Source: Pseudodesulfovibrio sp.
GTDB lineage: Bacteria > Desulfobacterota > Desulfovibrionia > Desulfovibrionales > Desulfovibrionaceae
Reading direction: 5' to 3'
Assembly (NCBI GenBank): GCA_022712855.1
Contig: JAFLJT010000022.1
Coordinates: forward strand, 1-58,720
DNA: 58,720 nt
The notes under the pieces: generated by a model
Database searches by the model: none
Told to the model about the DNA's origin: nothing
Seen by the model: only the letters and a program-made list of their open reading frames with translations
Position numbers and translations under genes: made by a program
In this document: piece after piece, positions 51,024 to 58,720 of the stretch
Position numbering within the stretch: the first letter of the stretch is position 1
Layout of the letters: every line of letters starts with the position of its first letter

Positions 51024-51057
51024 GAAAGCCGTAGCCCTTGATGGCGCGGCTTTCTTT
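51024..51057 (+). terminator. Possible terminator before tolQ
   Basis: GAAAGCCG (51024-51031) pairs with CGGCTTTC (51047-51054) across a 15-base loop; TTT follows. The large loop and short T run make it a weak terminator that may separate the miaB run from tol-pal. Confidence 0.45.
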
Positions 51058-51117
51058 GCAAGAAGCAGGCTCCGCAAGGAACCATAAACATCGATTGAGT
51101 GCGAAAGGATAAATTGT

Positions 51118-51816
51118 ATGCCTGATAGCGACATTCTGACCCTACTCCTGGGCGCAACTCTGGCCGTAAAAATGGTGTTGATCTTCCTCGCACTGATGTC
51201 TGTGTGGAGTTGGACCATCATCTTCTTCAAATTTTTCACCATCGGGACGGCCCGTAAGAAAGTCATGACAGGCTATGATGCCTTCATGGATTCCGACGAC
51301 CTGACCACAGGTCTCAAGAAGCTGGGCGGCAAGGAAGATTCTCCCTTGGCGCGGGTCAGTACTCTGGCTGTGCAGGAATTTCGGCTACTGGAAAAAGCTG
51401 ACGTCAATCGCGAACGTAAACGCCTTTTGGTTAAGGATACACTTCGCAGAGTTTTGAAGCAGGGTATTACCAAGGAAATGCGTCACTTAACGCGTAACCT
51501 GCCGTTCCTTGCTACTTGCGCCAATGCCGCGCCGTTCATCGGTCTCTTTGGTACGGTTTGGGGCATCATGCACTCTTTCCATGCCATTGGCTTGGCCCAA
51601 TCCGCAGCATTGGCAACGGTTGCCCCCGGTATTTCCGAGGCGCTGATTGCTACGGCCGTCGGTCTGCTCGTCGCTATCCCGGCTACCATTTCCTACAACT
51701 ACTTTTTGGGTAAGCTCAACGAAGTCGAAACCGGCATGATTGATTTTGCTGGTGCCTTCCTCAACCGCGCCGAGCGTGAAATCGCCTGGGCGTCCAAAGG
51801 CGAGAAGAAGGACTAG
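51118..51816 (+). CDS. tolQ: Tol-Pal system protein TolQ
   Basis: 232 aa, MotA/TolQ/ExbB proton channel family. The first helix is at about 12-40 ([20 protein letters not shown]), followed by a large cytoplasmic loop and two helices near 130-160 and 172-195, with the family signature [19 protein letters not shown] and [20 protein letters not shown]. With TolR it uses the proton gradient to power outer-membrane constriction at division. tolR starts 2 bases after its stop. Confidence 0.95.
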   Translation: MPDSDILTLLLGATLAVKMVLIFLALMSVWSWTIIFFKFFTIGTARKKVMTGYDAFMDSDDLTTGLKKLGGKEDSPLARVSTLAVQEFRLLEKADVNRERKRLLVKDTLRRVLKQGITKEMRHLTRNLPFLATCANAAPFIGLFGTVWGIMHSFHAIGLAQSAALATVAPGISEALIATAVGLLVAIPATISYNYFLGKLNEVETGMIDFAGAFLNRAEREIAWASKGEKKD

Positions 51817-51818
51817 CT

Positions 51819-52235
51819 ATGGCAATCAAAGCTGGCAACGGCTTCCTCAACGAAATCAACGTTACGCCCTTTGTGGACGTTATGTTGGTGCTGCTCATCA
51901 TTTTTATGGTTACAGCACCGCTCATGACGCAGGGGGTCGAGGTCAATCTGCCCACCACCAAGACGGTGAAGAACCTGCCGCAGGATTCCGAGCATCTGGT
52001 GCTTTCTATCAAGAAGGACGGCACGCTCTTTCTTGATGAATATCAGGTGGGGCACGACGAGTTGGAAGAACATTTGAAACGGCTTGTTGCCAAACAGAAG
52101 AAGCAGCTTTTCCTACGCGCTGATAAAGAAGTGGCGTATGGCATCGTGGTTCAGATTATGGGCGAGATCAAGTCTGCTGGAATCGACAGGCTGGGTATTG
52201 TCGCTGAACAGGCCAAGAAAGATAAAGATAAGTAA
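51819..52235 (+). CDS. tolR: Tol-Pal system protein TolR
   Basis: 138 aa, ExbD/TolR family. One membrane helix with the essential Asp ([20 protein letters not shown]) and a periplasmic domain ([20 protein letters not shown]). The C-terminus is lysine-rich. It pairs with TolQ to couple proton flow to TolA. Confidence 0.95.
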   Translation: MAIKAGNGFLNEINVTPFVDVMLVLLIIFMVTAPLMTQGVEVNLPTTKTVKNLPQDSEHLVLSIKKDGTLFLDEYQVGHDELEEHLKRLVAKQKKQLFLRADKEVAYGIVVQIMGEIKSAGIDRLGIVAEQAKKDKDK

Positions 52236-52256
52236 TCCTGAGGGATTCAATAGATT

Positions 52257-53120
52257 ATGCGGTTAAGTCTGGGCCTCGTATTTTCCATCGTATTTCACGT
52301 CACATTCCTGGCGTACGCCCTGTATTGGGCGGGCGGACAGAATGTGCGTGTGAACATGGATCGCCCTGTGTATCAGGTCGATTTGATTTCACTGGCTCCG
52401 CCTCCGCCCGGACCTACTCCGGTCATCGAGGTTGCGCCGGAAGCGTCGCCAGATGCCCTGGTTCCCGTGGTTGAAGCCGCAGCTATACCTGTTGCAGAAG
52501 CGAAGGCGACACCAGTGGTTGAAGCCAAGCCAGAACCAAAAGTCGAGAAGATCAGCCCGAAAAAGGTCGAAAAGAAGACCGTGGTCAAGAAGAAGAAAAA
52601 GCCGAAGCCTCAACCCAAGCCTAAACCTAAAAAGACTGCATCTCGGTTGCGTGCCGAAGCATTGGCCGCGGCCAAGGCGAGTGTAAAGAAACAAGAACAG
52701 AAAAAGAATACAGCTCTGCAAAATGAACTTGCTGCTTTGAAGAAAAAAGAAGGCGGCGATAAGGTCTATGCCCACGGTGGGCAGCCCGGTGGCGTGGAAG
52801 GCGGCACAGTGGGCGGCACTGTCGGTGGAACCGGTTCCGGTTTGTCCGAAGTGTATGCACTTATCGTCGGAACGGCGATCAAGAAAAATTGGCGCTATCC
52901 GAGTTTTGCGGGCGAGGCCAACCTCGTTGTCACTGTTGAAATGGTGTTGGACAAAGACGGAAAAATTTTATCCTCGAAAGTTATTGAATCGTCGGACAAT
53001 CCTGAGTTCGATAATTCAGCCCTTCGAGCCATTAGGGAAACAGAAGTGGTGGAGCGGCCCCGAACTGATCGAGATCGTGTTCTTCGCATTAATTTCAATA
53101 GCCAGGAACTCTCAGAGTAA
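52257..53120 (+). CDS. tolA: TolA/TonB family energy transducer
   Basis: 287 aa. An N-terminal membrane anchor (3-25), a proline- and alanine-rich stretch with PPPPGPTPVIE, a Lys/Glu/Pro-rich rod (KPKPQPKPKPKK), a Gly/Val linker (GGVEGGTVGGTVGGTGSG) and a C-terminal TonB/TolA domain (AIKKNWRYPSFAGEANLVVT, SSDNPEFDNSALRAIRETEV). Its place between tolR and tolB supports TolA rather than TonB. It spans the periplasm to reach Pal and TolB. Confidence 0.9.
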   Translation: MRLSLGLVFSIVFHVTFLAYALYWAGGQNVRVNMDRPVYQVDLISLAPPPPGPTPVIEVAPEASPDALVPVVEAAAIPVAEAKATPVVEAKPEPKVEKISPKKVEKKTVVKKKKKPKPQPKPKPKKTASRLRAEALAAAKASVKKQEQKKNTALQNELAALKKKEGGDKVYAHGGQPGGVEGGTVGGTVGGTGSGLSEVYALIVGTAIKKNWRYPSFAGEANLVVTVEMVLDKDGKILSSKVIESSDNPEFDNSALRAIRETEVVERPRTDRDRVLRINFNSQELSE

Positions 53121-53125
53121 TCGGT

Positions 53126-54436
53126 ATGAAACGAAATATTATTATAAGTGTTTTTAGTCTGTTAGCCCTGTGTGTGGCATCTGTTGCAATGGCAGCAGGG
53201 CCTTTGACCGTGGATATTCACGGCCCGGGTCAACGTATGGTGAACATTACCTTGTTGCCGCCAAAAGGACTTGATGATTCTCAAGTACCATCTGCACCAG
53301 CCAAGGCATTCGAGGAACTGGTTGCCAACAACTTGAGCTACATCCCGTTCCTTAAAATCGTCCCCATCTCTACGCTGCTTGGCGGTGATCCGAGTACGGG
53401 CGTGAAGGGTGTCGATATTGATTACAAACCCATGCGCCTTGCTCGAATCGACCTGGCCATGACCACTGGCTGGAATGGGAGCTACATCGAGGCTCGGGTT
53501 TTCGAGACATTCTCCGGCCGCCGCGTTGTGGGTAAATCCTACAATGATGTCGGCGCGATGACTTTGGCCCAAGCTGCTGACCGTTTCTGTTCTGCTTTTC
53601 TTGAAGAGTTGACCGGAAAGAAAGGGTTCTTTGATTCTCCCATCGCTTTTGTTCGTCAGGAGAATAAGACCAAGGAAATATTCACTGTCTTGCCGCAAGG
53701 GCGCGAGTTAAGGCGCATTACCAAACTGGGTGGCTTCAACCTGAGTCCTGCATGGTCCACCGATGGAACGAAAATCGCGTTTACGCACATAGGCAGGACC
53801 CGGCATGAATTGGGCATTTATGACAGCACAACAAAAAAGATTACGATGATGACCAAGGGATTGGGACAGACTGTCATCAGTCCGGTCTTTGGGCCAAGCG
53901 ATCGTCTTATCGTTGCGCTTAATCGAAATGGATCGACAAATATTCATGAGTTGGATGGAAGCTTCAAGCCGAAAAAAATGCTTGCTCGAAGCCCGTATAT
54001 CGATGTCTCACCGAGCTTTGACCGTACTGGTTCGAAAATGGCTTTTACCTCAGGCAGAGCGGGTAACCCCCATATATATATGATGGATATGAAGTCCGGC
54101 AAGGTGCGTCGCGTGACCACAACGGGCAAGTACAATACGCATCCCTGTCTCAGTCCCAATGGGCGGTATCTTGCGTATACGCATCGTACATCCAATGGAC
54201 ATCGTATCTATTTGCATGACCTGACCACCGGGCGAGAAAAGCAAATTACATTTGGTCCTGGGAACGATGAGTATCCGGCTTTCGGACCTGATGGCTACTT
54301 TGTTGCTTTCTCTTCGAGTCGATCTGGCGAGTATAAATTGTACCTTTCCACACGACATGGCGATACGCCTCGTAAAATATCCACAGGCAAGGGGCAGGCA
54401 TTCGCCCCGGCGTGGGATACGGCACTTCAAAGGTAA
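53126..54436 (+). CDS. tolB: Tol-Pal system beta-propeller protein TolB
   Basis: 436 aa. A signal peptide (1-24, cut after AMA), the TolB N-terminal alpha/beta domain (about 30-165), and a six-bladed WD40-like propeller with repeated LSPAWSTDGTKIAFTHIGR, SPSFDRTGSKMAFTSGRAG and LSPNGRYLAYTHRTSNGHRI. It binds Pal and is released through TolA. It starts 5 bases after tolA. Confidence 0.95.
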   Translation: MKRNIIISVFSLLALCVASVAMAAGPLTVDIHGPGQRMVNITLLPPKGLDDSQVPSAPAKAFEELVANNLSYIPFLKIVPISTLLGGDPSTGVKGVDIDYKPMRLARIDLAMTTGWNGSYIEARVFETFSGRRVVGKSYNDVGAMTLAQAADRFCSAFLEELTGKKGFFDSPIAFVRQENKTKEIFTVLPQGRELRRITKLGGFNLSPAWSTDGTKIAFTHIGRTRHELGIYDSTTKKITMMTKGLGQTVISPVFGPSDRLIVALNRNGSTNIHELDGSFKPKKMLARSPYIDVSPSFDRTGSKMAFTSGRAGNPHIYMMDMKSGKVRRVTTTGKYNTHPCLSPNGRYLAYTHRTSNGHRIYLHDLTTGREKQITFGPGNDEYPAFGPDGYFVAFSSSRSGEYKLYLSTRHGDTPRKISTGKGQAFAPAWDTALQR

Positions 54437-54553
54437 TTCCTGCGTTTAGGGTTGATTTTTATTGGAAAAAGGGTACACCATTAATACGGTTAATCCAGAA
54501 CTCAAAAGCTCAAATACTAATGGCCCGGCTGCGGTCTTACCCAAGGAGTGAGC

Positions 54554-55111
54554 ATGAAATCGAGATGGTCCCTTGCAATTATGGTTATTTTCGCTCTGGC
54601 GCTTGTCGTCAGCGCTGGCTGTGCCAAGAAGAAAACAACCAGCACGCCTCCTGACCCGCAAGTTGAAATCAAGGACGACACCAAGTGGACTCCGCCTCCG
54701 CCGCCCGTCGAGCCTAAGGTCGACGAAGCTGCTCTGGCTGCCGAAGCTGAAGTTCGCGCCAAGTCCGAAGCAGTTGAAGAGCTGACCAGTGTCACTATTC
54801 ATTTCGGCTTTGACTCTTACGAGTTGAGCGAAGAATCCCGCGCTATCCTGGCTCTTAAGGCCAACATCATGCGTAAGTACGACGATGTTCGTGTGGTCAT
54901 TGAAGGCCATTGTGATGAGCGTGGAACCGAAGAATACAACCTTGCCCTTGGTGAGCGCCGCGCGCGTGCCGCCTACGAGCATCTGGTCATTCTCGGCGTA
55001 AACCCCGAACGTATGTCCATCGTCAGCTTTGGCGAAGAGCGCCCGATCAATCCGGCGCACACCGAAATCGCCTGGGAAGAAAATCGCCGGTCCGAATTCG
55101 TTGTTCAATAG
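54554..55111 (+). CDS. pal: Peptidoglycan-associated lipoprotein Pal
   Basis: 185 aa from ATG 54554, with AAGGAG five bases upstream; the in-frame GTG 54548 is inside that signal. Lipoprotein signal with lipobox VSAGC, a Pro-rich linker (DTKWTPPPPPVEPKV), and an OmpA-like peptidoglycan-binding domain (ILALKANIMRKYDDVRVVIE, GHCDERGTEEYNLALGERRA). It tethers the outer membrane to peptidoglycan. A terminator follows. Confidence 0.95.
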   Translation: MKSRWSLAIMVIFALALVVSAGCAKKKTTSTPPDPQVEIKDDTKWTPPPPPVEPKVDEAALAAEAEVRAKSEAVEELTSVTIHFGFDSYELSEESRAILALKANIMRKYDDVRVVIEGHCDERGTEEYNLALGERRARAAYEHLVILGVNPERMSIVSFGEERPINPAHTEIAWEENRRSEFVVQ

Positions 55112-55133
55112 CTGAAATCAGTTTTGTAAAAAG

Positions 55134-55170
55134 AAACGCCGTCTCCACTTGGAGACGGCGTTTTTTATTT
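55134..55170 (+). terminator. Terminator of the tol-pal operon
   Basis: A 13-bp perfect stem (55134-55146 with 55151-55163) and an ACTT loop followed by TTTTTTATTT. It is a textbook intrinsic terminator, 22 bases after pal. The stem also lies just past the convergent lipoprotein gene. Confidence 0.93.
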
Positions 55171-55184
55171 GTCGTGGGTTTGTA

Positions 55185-55847
55185 CTACCTCAGTAGAGCA
55201 TCAAGCATTACTTGTGTGTCGATAAGTTGATCAAGTTTCTGTGAAAGTGCAGATGTGGCTGCATTCCTAGCGTAAGCTAATATATTGAACATGTCGCCAC
55301 CGAGTTTATCACTTCCAAAGGTCCTGTTTTCAGCGAGAAGGTTGCCTTCTTTGTCGTATACAAATGCTTGCAGGTCGTAAGAGAGGTATACAGAATAGTA
55401 TGAGTCTGTTTTCCATTTATTTATAACAATGAATAATGAACGTTCTTGTTCAAGGCTGAAAATAGCATCTTTTGCTTCTTGTGGGGTGGCAGTAAATGGT
55501 ATGGAAGTAAAGTTGGCATTGGATCCGATTTTATCGAGTCCGAGCTCCGCACTTACACTTACGTCGTTAGCAAAAGGATTGCCGGAGGCTGTTAATACAT
55601 CATATGGAATGCCAACTTGACTCCGCTGAAGCCCAACAAAATCGGGTTTTTTCTCGCCATCTAGTATAAATGATCTTTGATCAAGCGTACCCACGGCAAT
55701 AGTTGTTATTCCTGTCTGTGATATATCTGGATATGCGCCTTGAAGATTGTAATGGTAAACGGGTGTGCATGCAGTAAGTGACAAGATGAATGCAAGCATT
55801 AATAGGATCAGAATAATCTTGGCTGTAAATGGAAAAGTCCGGCGCAT
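55185..55847 (-). CDS. Predicted lipoprotein, unknown function
   Basis: 220 aa. A signal peptide with lipobox (LSLTAC, Cys about 27) marks an outer- or inner-membrane lipoprotein. The mature part has QTGITTIAVGTLDQRSFILD at the start and a later segment LFIVINKWKTDSYYSVYLSY and FVYDKEGNLLAENRTFGSDK, a layout like lipoproteins of the YajG kind, which it resembles in shape only. AGGAGA lies before the ATG. It is convergent with pal. Confidence 0.75.
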   Translation of the reverse strand: MRRTFPFTAKIILILLMLAFILSLTACTPVYHYNLQGAYPDISQTGITTIAVGTLDQRSFILDGEKKPDFVGLQRSQVGIPYDVLTASGNPFANDVSVSAELGLDKIGSNANFTSIPFTATPQEAKDAIFSLEQERSLFIVINKWKTDSYYSVYLSYDLQAFVYDKEGNLLAENRTFGSDKLGGDMFNILAYARNAATSALSQKLDQLIDTQVMLDALLR

Positions 55848-56015
55848 TAGCAGTCTCCTTGAATAAGCTATAATTCGACAAATATTCTATGCGAGATTAA
55901 AACAATTTACTGCCTTTATGCTGCGGTGCGATAAATATCAATAGATATTATTGAAAAACAGGATACAAGAGAGGGTTGTCCGTTATAACCACGAGGTATA
56001 ACCTGCGGGGAATGA

Positions 56016-56489
56016 TTATAAAAAATATGCAATGAGATGCAAAAATCCAAGCGCATAGAGTCCGGCCACGCCGTCATCAATCATGACTCCCAGGCCGCCG
56101 GGGAAGGCTGTTTCTGACCATTTGACGGGCCATGGTTTGAAGATATCGAAGAGGCGGAAGAGGACGAAGGCAACGGCGAGATACCAGATGGGGAAGCCGA
56201 CGAATAACACAATGGTAAGCCATTGGCCGAACAGCTCATCAATAATCACACAGCCCGGATCTTTCTTTCCTAAGACAATTTCTGCACGTGAGCAGGCCCA
56301 TGTGCCGACGACGAGAATCGCGATAAGAATTAGGATACGCCCCCACAACGGGAAGGGGAGGAAAAGCCACGGCGCGGCAATAATAGAAGCCAGTGAACCC
56401 CATGTTCCGGGGGCTTTGGGGAAATTGCCAATAGGACCGAGGGTGGCCAGAGCGGTGGCGAATATGTCGAGGGGGGATTGTTCTTTCAT
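56016..56489 (-). CDS. pgpA: Phosphatidylglycerophosphatase A
   Basis: 157 aa with four membrane segments. The PgpA signature is clear: LGPIGNFPKAPGTWGSLASI, the acidic site VIIDELFGQW, FRLFDIFKPWPVKW and GGLGVMIDDGVAGLYA, with the catalytic Asp and Glu. It dephosphorylates phosphatidylglycerophosphate to phosphatidylglycerol in the inner membrane. It begins 2 bases after maf. Confidence 0.94.
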   Translation of the reverse strand: MKEQSPLDIFATALATLGPIGNFPKAPGTWGSLASIIAAPWLFLPFPLWGRILILIAILVVGTWACSRAEIVLGKKDPGCVIIDELFGQWLTIVLFVGFPIWYLAVAFVLFRLFDIFKPWPVKWSETAFPGGLGVMIDDGVAGLYALGFLHLIAYFL

Positions 56490-56491
56490 CT

Positions 56492-57109
56492 CTATTTTTC
56501 TCTTGTTGCGACTATGCCGGCTTCAATTAATTCATCAAGTACCCGGGTAACCGGAAGTCCTACAACATTAGTATACGAACCGCGTACCCTCAGTACCAGA
56601 ATTTTTCCTATACCTTGAATGGCGTATGCTCCAGCTTTATCCATAGGTTCGCCTGTGGCGATATAGCTCTTGAGTGCCGTTTTACCAGAGGTACGCATGT
56701 CTACATCAGTGCTGACAGCTTGAACTATGGTTTCACCATTCGGCAGGATGATGCAGAAGCCTGTAATGACCTGATGCGTCTTGCCGGAGAGCGAGGAGAG
56801 CATTTTCAGCGCCTCGGCATCATCGGCAGGTTTGCCCATAATATGTCCGTCCAGAACAACGATGGTGTCGGCGCCGAGCACGGTCTTGTCGATGAAATGC
56901 TTGGCAACGTCCATGGTTTTCATTTCAGCCATGCGTTTGGCGTATTCTTCTGCGCCTTCGCCGGAAAGCGGGGCAGGTTCCTCTGCTTTACTGGGGTGCA
57001 CCTCGAAATCCAGGCCGAGATCAGCCAGCAGTTCGCGCCTGCGCGGTGAGCCTGAGGCGAGGATGATGGTGCCGTTTGTCGAAAATGGTCCGGTGTTTTT
57101 CTTTATCAT
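56492..57109 (-). CDS. maf: Maf family nucleotide pyrophosphatase
   Basis: 205 aa if started at ATG 57109; GGGAG lies about 13 bases upstream. In-frame ATGs at 57130 and 57136 would add 7-9 residues. Maf/YceF/YhdE family: ILASGSPRRRELLADLGLDF, the catalytic ADTIVVLDGHIMGKPADDAE and a C-terminal AGAYAIQGIGKILVLRVRGS with the conserved DKAGAYAIQG block. It hydrolyses non-standard or pyrimidine nucleoside triphosphates. It forms an operon with pgpA and is divergent from the MotB-like gene. Confidence 0.92.
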   Translation of the reverse strand: MIKKNTGPFSTNGTIILASGSPRRRELLADLGLDFEVHPSKAEEPAPLSGEGAEEYAKRMAEMKTMDVAKHFIDKTVLGADTIVVLDGHIMGKPADDAEALKMLSSLSGKTHQVITGFCIILPNGETIVQAVSTDVDMRTSGKTALKSYIATGEPMDKAGAYAIQGIGKILVLRVRGSYTNVVGLPVTRVLDELIEAGIVATREK

Positions 57110-57297
57110 AGTGTGACGTTCTTCTCCCATAATCATTGATGAGTCAATTCTTCCAACGAATGACGGTTTTTTGTCGTTTTGGAGTTGTGATATTTTGTCA
57201 CGGAAATACTCTGTATATTTGTTCAAACAAAACAGTATGTTCCAGTGATGGCAGAGTTTTTGCTTCATATCGTGCGCGGGCGACCGCAGGAGTATAA

Positions 57298-58014
57298 ATG
57301 CGAGATATTAAAAAGAGTTTTTGCAGTGATTTTTCTTCCTTCGAGCAGATCGAAGGACCACCCGTTGCTCGGGGTATGAACGATTGGGCCGTGCCATGGG
57401 CTGACCTGATGATGGTTATGTTCGTGTTGTTTGTGGTGCTGTTCATTTATGCCGAGAGTAATAAAGACGTGAAAGTCCTGTTTAGCCAGAGCAGCGCGGA
57501 TGAGGCACAGGCGACCAGCACCCTTGATCCGCTTATTGGTTTGATCGGCCAGATCGCCAGCCGGGCGGATACCAATGGCAGCCAGGAAGTCGTCCGTATG
57601 TCTGATAATCAGGTCTTGTACCGCTCTCGCACTGATGGCGTGTCTGTTGTTCGCGAAGGAGCGGGGAAAATTCGTGTCACCTTACGCGGCGATGTTTTTT
57701 TTGGAGCAAACGAGGATCAGCTCAAGGCTGATTCCGCATTGTATATTCAGGAGATCGCCGACGTGGTTCGGCTGAGCGTCGGCACGGTGCATGTTGTTGG
57801 GTACGCATCGGAAGATGAGTCCCAGGGGACGGCTAGCTTTACGCTTTCCACAAACCGGGCCGCTGATGTGGCTGACCATCTCATTGAAGAATTTTCGGTT
57901 AATCCCAAGCGGATTATCATCACAGGACGGGGATCATATGTCCCTGAGTTGCCGAGCACGTCCAAGGCCAATCAGGCCATGAACCGACGTGTTGAAATTA
58001 TCATTACAAATTAA
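57298..58014 (+). CDS. MotB-like OmpA-domain stator protein
   Basis: 238 aa, with AGGAG before the ATG. A single membrane helix carries the proton-binding Asp (WAVPWADLMMVMFVLFVVLF), as in MotB, and the C-terminal 110 residues form an OmpA/MotB peptidoglycan-binding domain (VHVVGYASEDES, LSTNRAADVADHLI, RIIITGRGSYVPELP). The plug region after the helix is present. It pairs with the MotA-like gene 23 bases downstream. It may be a flagellar stator or a stator-like unit for another machine. Confidence 0.85.
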   Translation: MRDIKKSFCSDFSSFEQIEGPPVARGMNDWAVPWADLMMVMFVLFVVLFIYAESNKDVKVLFSQSSADEAQATSTLDPLIGLIGQIASRADTNGSQEVVRMSDNQVLYRSRTDGVSVVREGAGKIRVTLRGDVFFGANEDQLKADSALYIQEIADVVRLSVGTVHVVGYASEDESQGTASFTLSTNRAADVADHLIEEFSVNPKRIIITGRGSYVPELPSTSKANQAMNRRVEIIITN

Positions 58015-58037
58015 TTCTGAATCGGTTGGAGGATTGT

Positions 58038-58720
58038 ATGAGTAAGAAGAATGTATTTGGAATCGCAATTAGTTTGCTGATTTTTGTAGGAAGCTTCCTG
58101 CTGACGGGCGCTGCTGGAGCCTATTGGAATGGAGCCGCTTTTCTCGTGGTCATTTCCGGCCTGACTGCGGCCATGCTTATCAGCTATCCGGTAGTCCATG
58201 TGAAGAACGCTTTTATGGTTGCCAAGAATGCTTATGCTAATGGCCACGCGACTTCAGAAGAAATCGTCAACACGCTTCTTGATCTGTCGGTCAAGAGCAA
58301 GGTCGATGGTGTGCTTTCTCTGGAACGTACGGAAGCCAGAGCTACAAGCTCGTTTCTCAAGAACGGCCTCATGCTGTTGGTAGACAATTATAAGGAAGAT
58401 GAAATCCGTGAGACTCTGAATTCGGAAATGGCTTTCTTTAACCTGCGTCGTCAGCAAAGTGAGCGCTTTTTCCAGACCATGGCGCGCATGTCTCCTGCGT
58501 TTGGCGTAGCTGGCAGTGTTATCGGCCTCATCGGCCTGCTTATGGGTATTAATGACACGGCTGTTATTCTCAAGAATATTCCGGTGGCGTTCATTTCTAC
58601 ATTATATGGGCTTGTTCTGAGCAATCTCATCTTTTCGCCCATAGCAGAAAATATTAATTATTCCACGCGGGCAGAGCTGCTTAATCAGAAGCTTGTCATG
58701 GAAGGTATTATTGCCATTAG
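58038..58720 (+). CDS. MotA-like proton channel protein (cut at window end)
   Basis: The frame starts at ATG 58038 with TTGGAGG upstream and stays open to the window edge, so at least 227 residues are seen. MotA/TolQ/ExbB family: helix 1 at about 5-27 (GIAISLLIFVGSFLLTGAAG), helix 2 at about 30-52, a charged cytoplasmic loop (ERTEARATSSFLKNGLMLLV) and the MotA-type segment ARMSPAFGVAGSVIGLIGLL. The gene order, MotB-like before MotA-like, is the reverse of the usual motAB. Confidence 0.85.
   Translation, partial: MSKKNVFGIAISLLIFVGSFLLTGAAGAYWNGAAFLVVISGLTAAMLISYPVVHVKNAFMVAKNAYANGHATSEEIVNTLLDLSVKSKVDGVLSLERTEARATSSFLKNGLMLLVDNYKEDEIRETLNSEMAFFNLRRQQSERFFQTMARMSPAFGVAGSVIGLIGLLMGINDTAVILKNIPVAFISTLYGLVLSNLIFSPIAENINYSTRAELLNQKLVMEGIIAI

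Overview
The window reads as the chromosome of a Gram-negative, diderm sulfate-reducer-like bacterium, most likely of the Desulfovibrionaceae (Pseudodesulfovibrio/Desulfovibrio-like). This rests on the core block: lysS, a single lolC/E-type permease, lolD, bamA, ompH, lpxD, fabZ, lpxA and the lpxI form of UDP-diacylglucosamine hydrolase, followed by tgt, nth, miaB and tol-pal. No 16S gene is present, so the assignment is inference.

Left third (1-26.6 kb): accessory island. A terminator-like hairpin and a broken IS3-family (IS407-type) element occupy the left edge. From 1.6 to 3.1 kb is a lysis cassette: a holin, an overlapping 56-aa ORF, a DUF5675 protein and a second, 3TM-type holin. From 3.2 to 12.6 kb runs a complete lambda-like (siphovirus) tail module in canonical order: tail terminator-like protein, tail tube, assembly chaperone G with a -1 frame T extension, tape measure, M-like, L-like (DUF1833), NlpC/P60 (K-like), and a fused I-J-like tip protein. 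From 12.7 to 22.8 kb are three receptor-binding units whose first proteins share one ~150-residue N-terminal domain. Two of them are full cassettes (adapter, long SPRY/LamG/F5-8C-type fibre, chaperone) with non-homologous chaperones. A structured untranslated stretch and an orphan acidic gene lie between the two. No capsid, portal, terminase, integrase or replication gene is visible. Either the head genes lie left of the window, beyond the insertion sequence, or this is a flexible (F-type-like) tailocin. From 22.8 to 26.6 kb the island fades into AT-rich, mostly non-coding or decayed DNA with two small HTH genes, a tRNA-like scrap and interrupted frames. It ends against the 3' end of tRNA-Asn, a plausible attachment site.

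Middle (26.9-41.1 kb): a dense plus-strand run for envelope biogenesis. lysS, the Lol lipoprotein exporter, BamA with an extra N-terminal domain, OmpH/Skp, lipid A steps LpxD, FabZ, LpxA and LpxI, a DUF89 phosphatase-like protein and a large AsmA-like protein. The genes are closely spaced or overlapping.

Right third (41.2-58.7 kb): yihY; a minus-strand nth-tgt-DUF218 operon; cutA; a cluster of three kinase-like genes (PfkB, APH-fold, APS-kinase-fold) leading into miaB, a bifunctional-nuclease-family gene and a PHP-domain gene; the full tolQ-tolR-tolA-tolB-pal operon closed by a strong terminator; a minus-strand lipoprotein; a minus-strand maf-pgpA pair; and a MotB-like then MotA-like pair, the last cut by the window edge.
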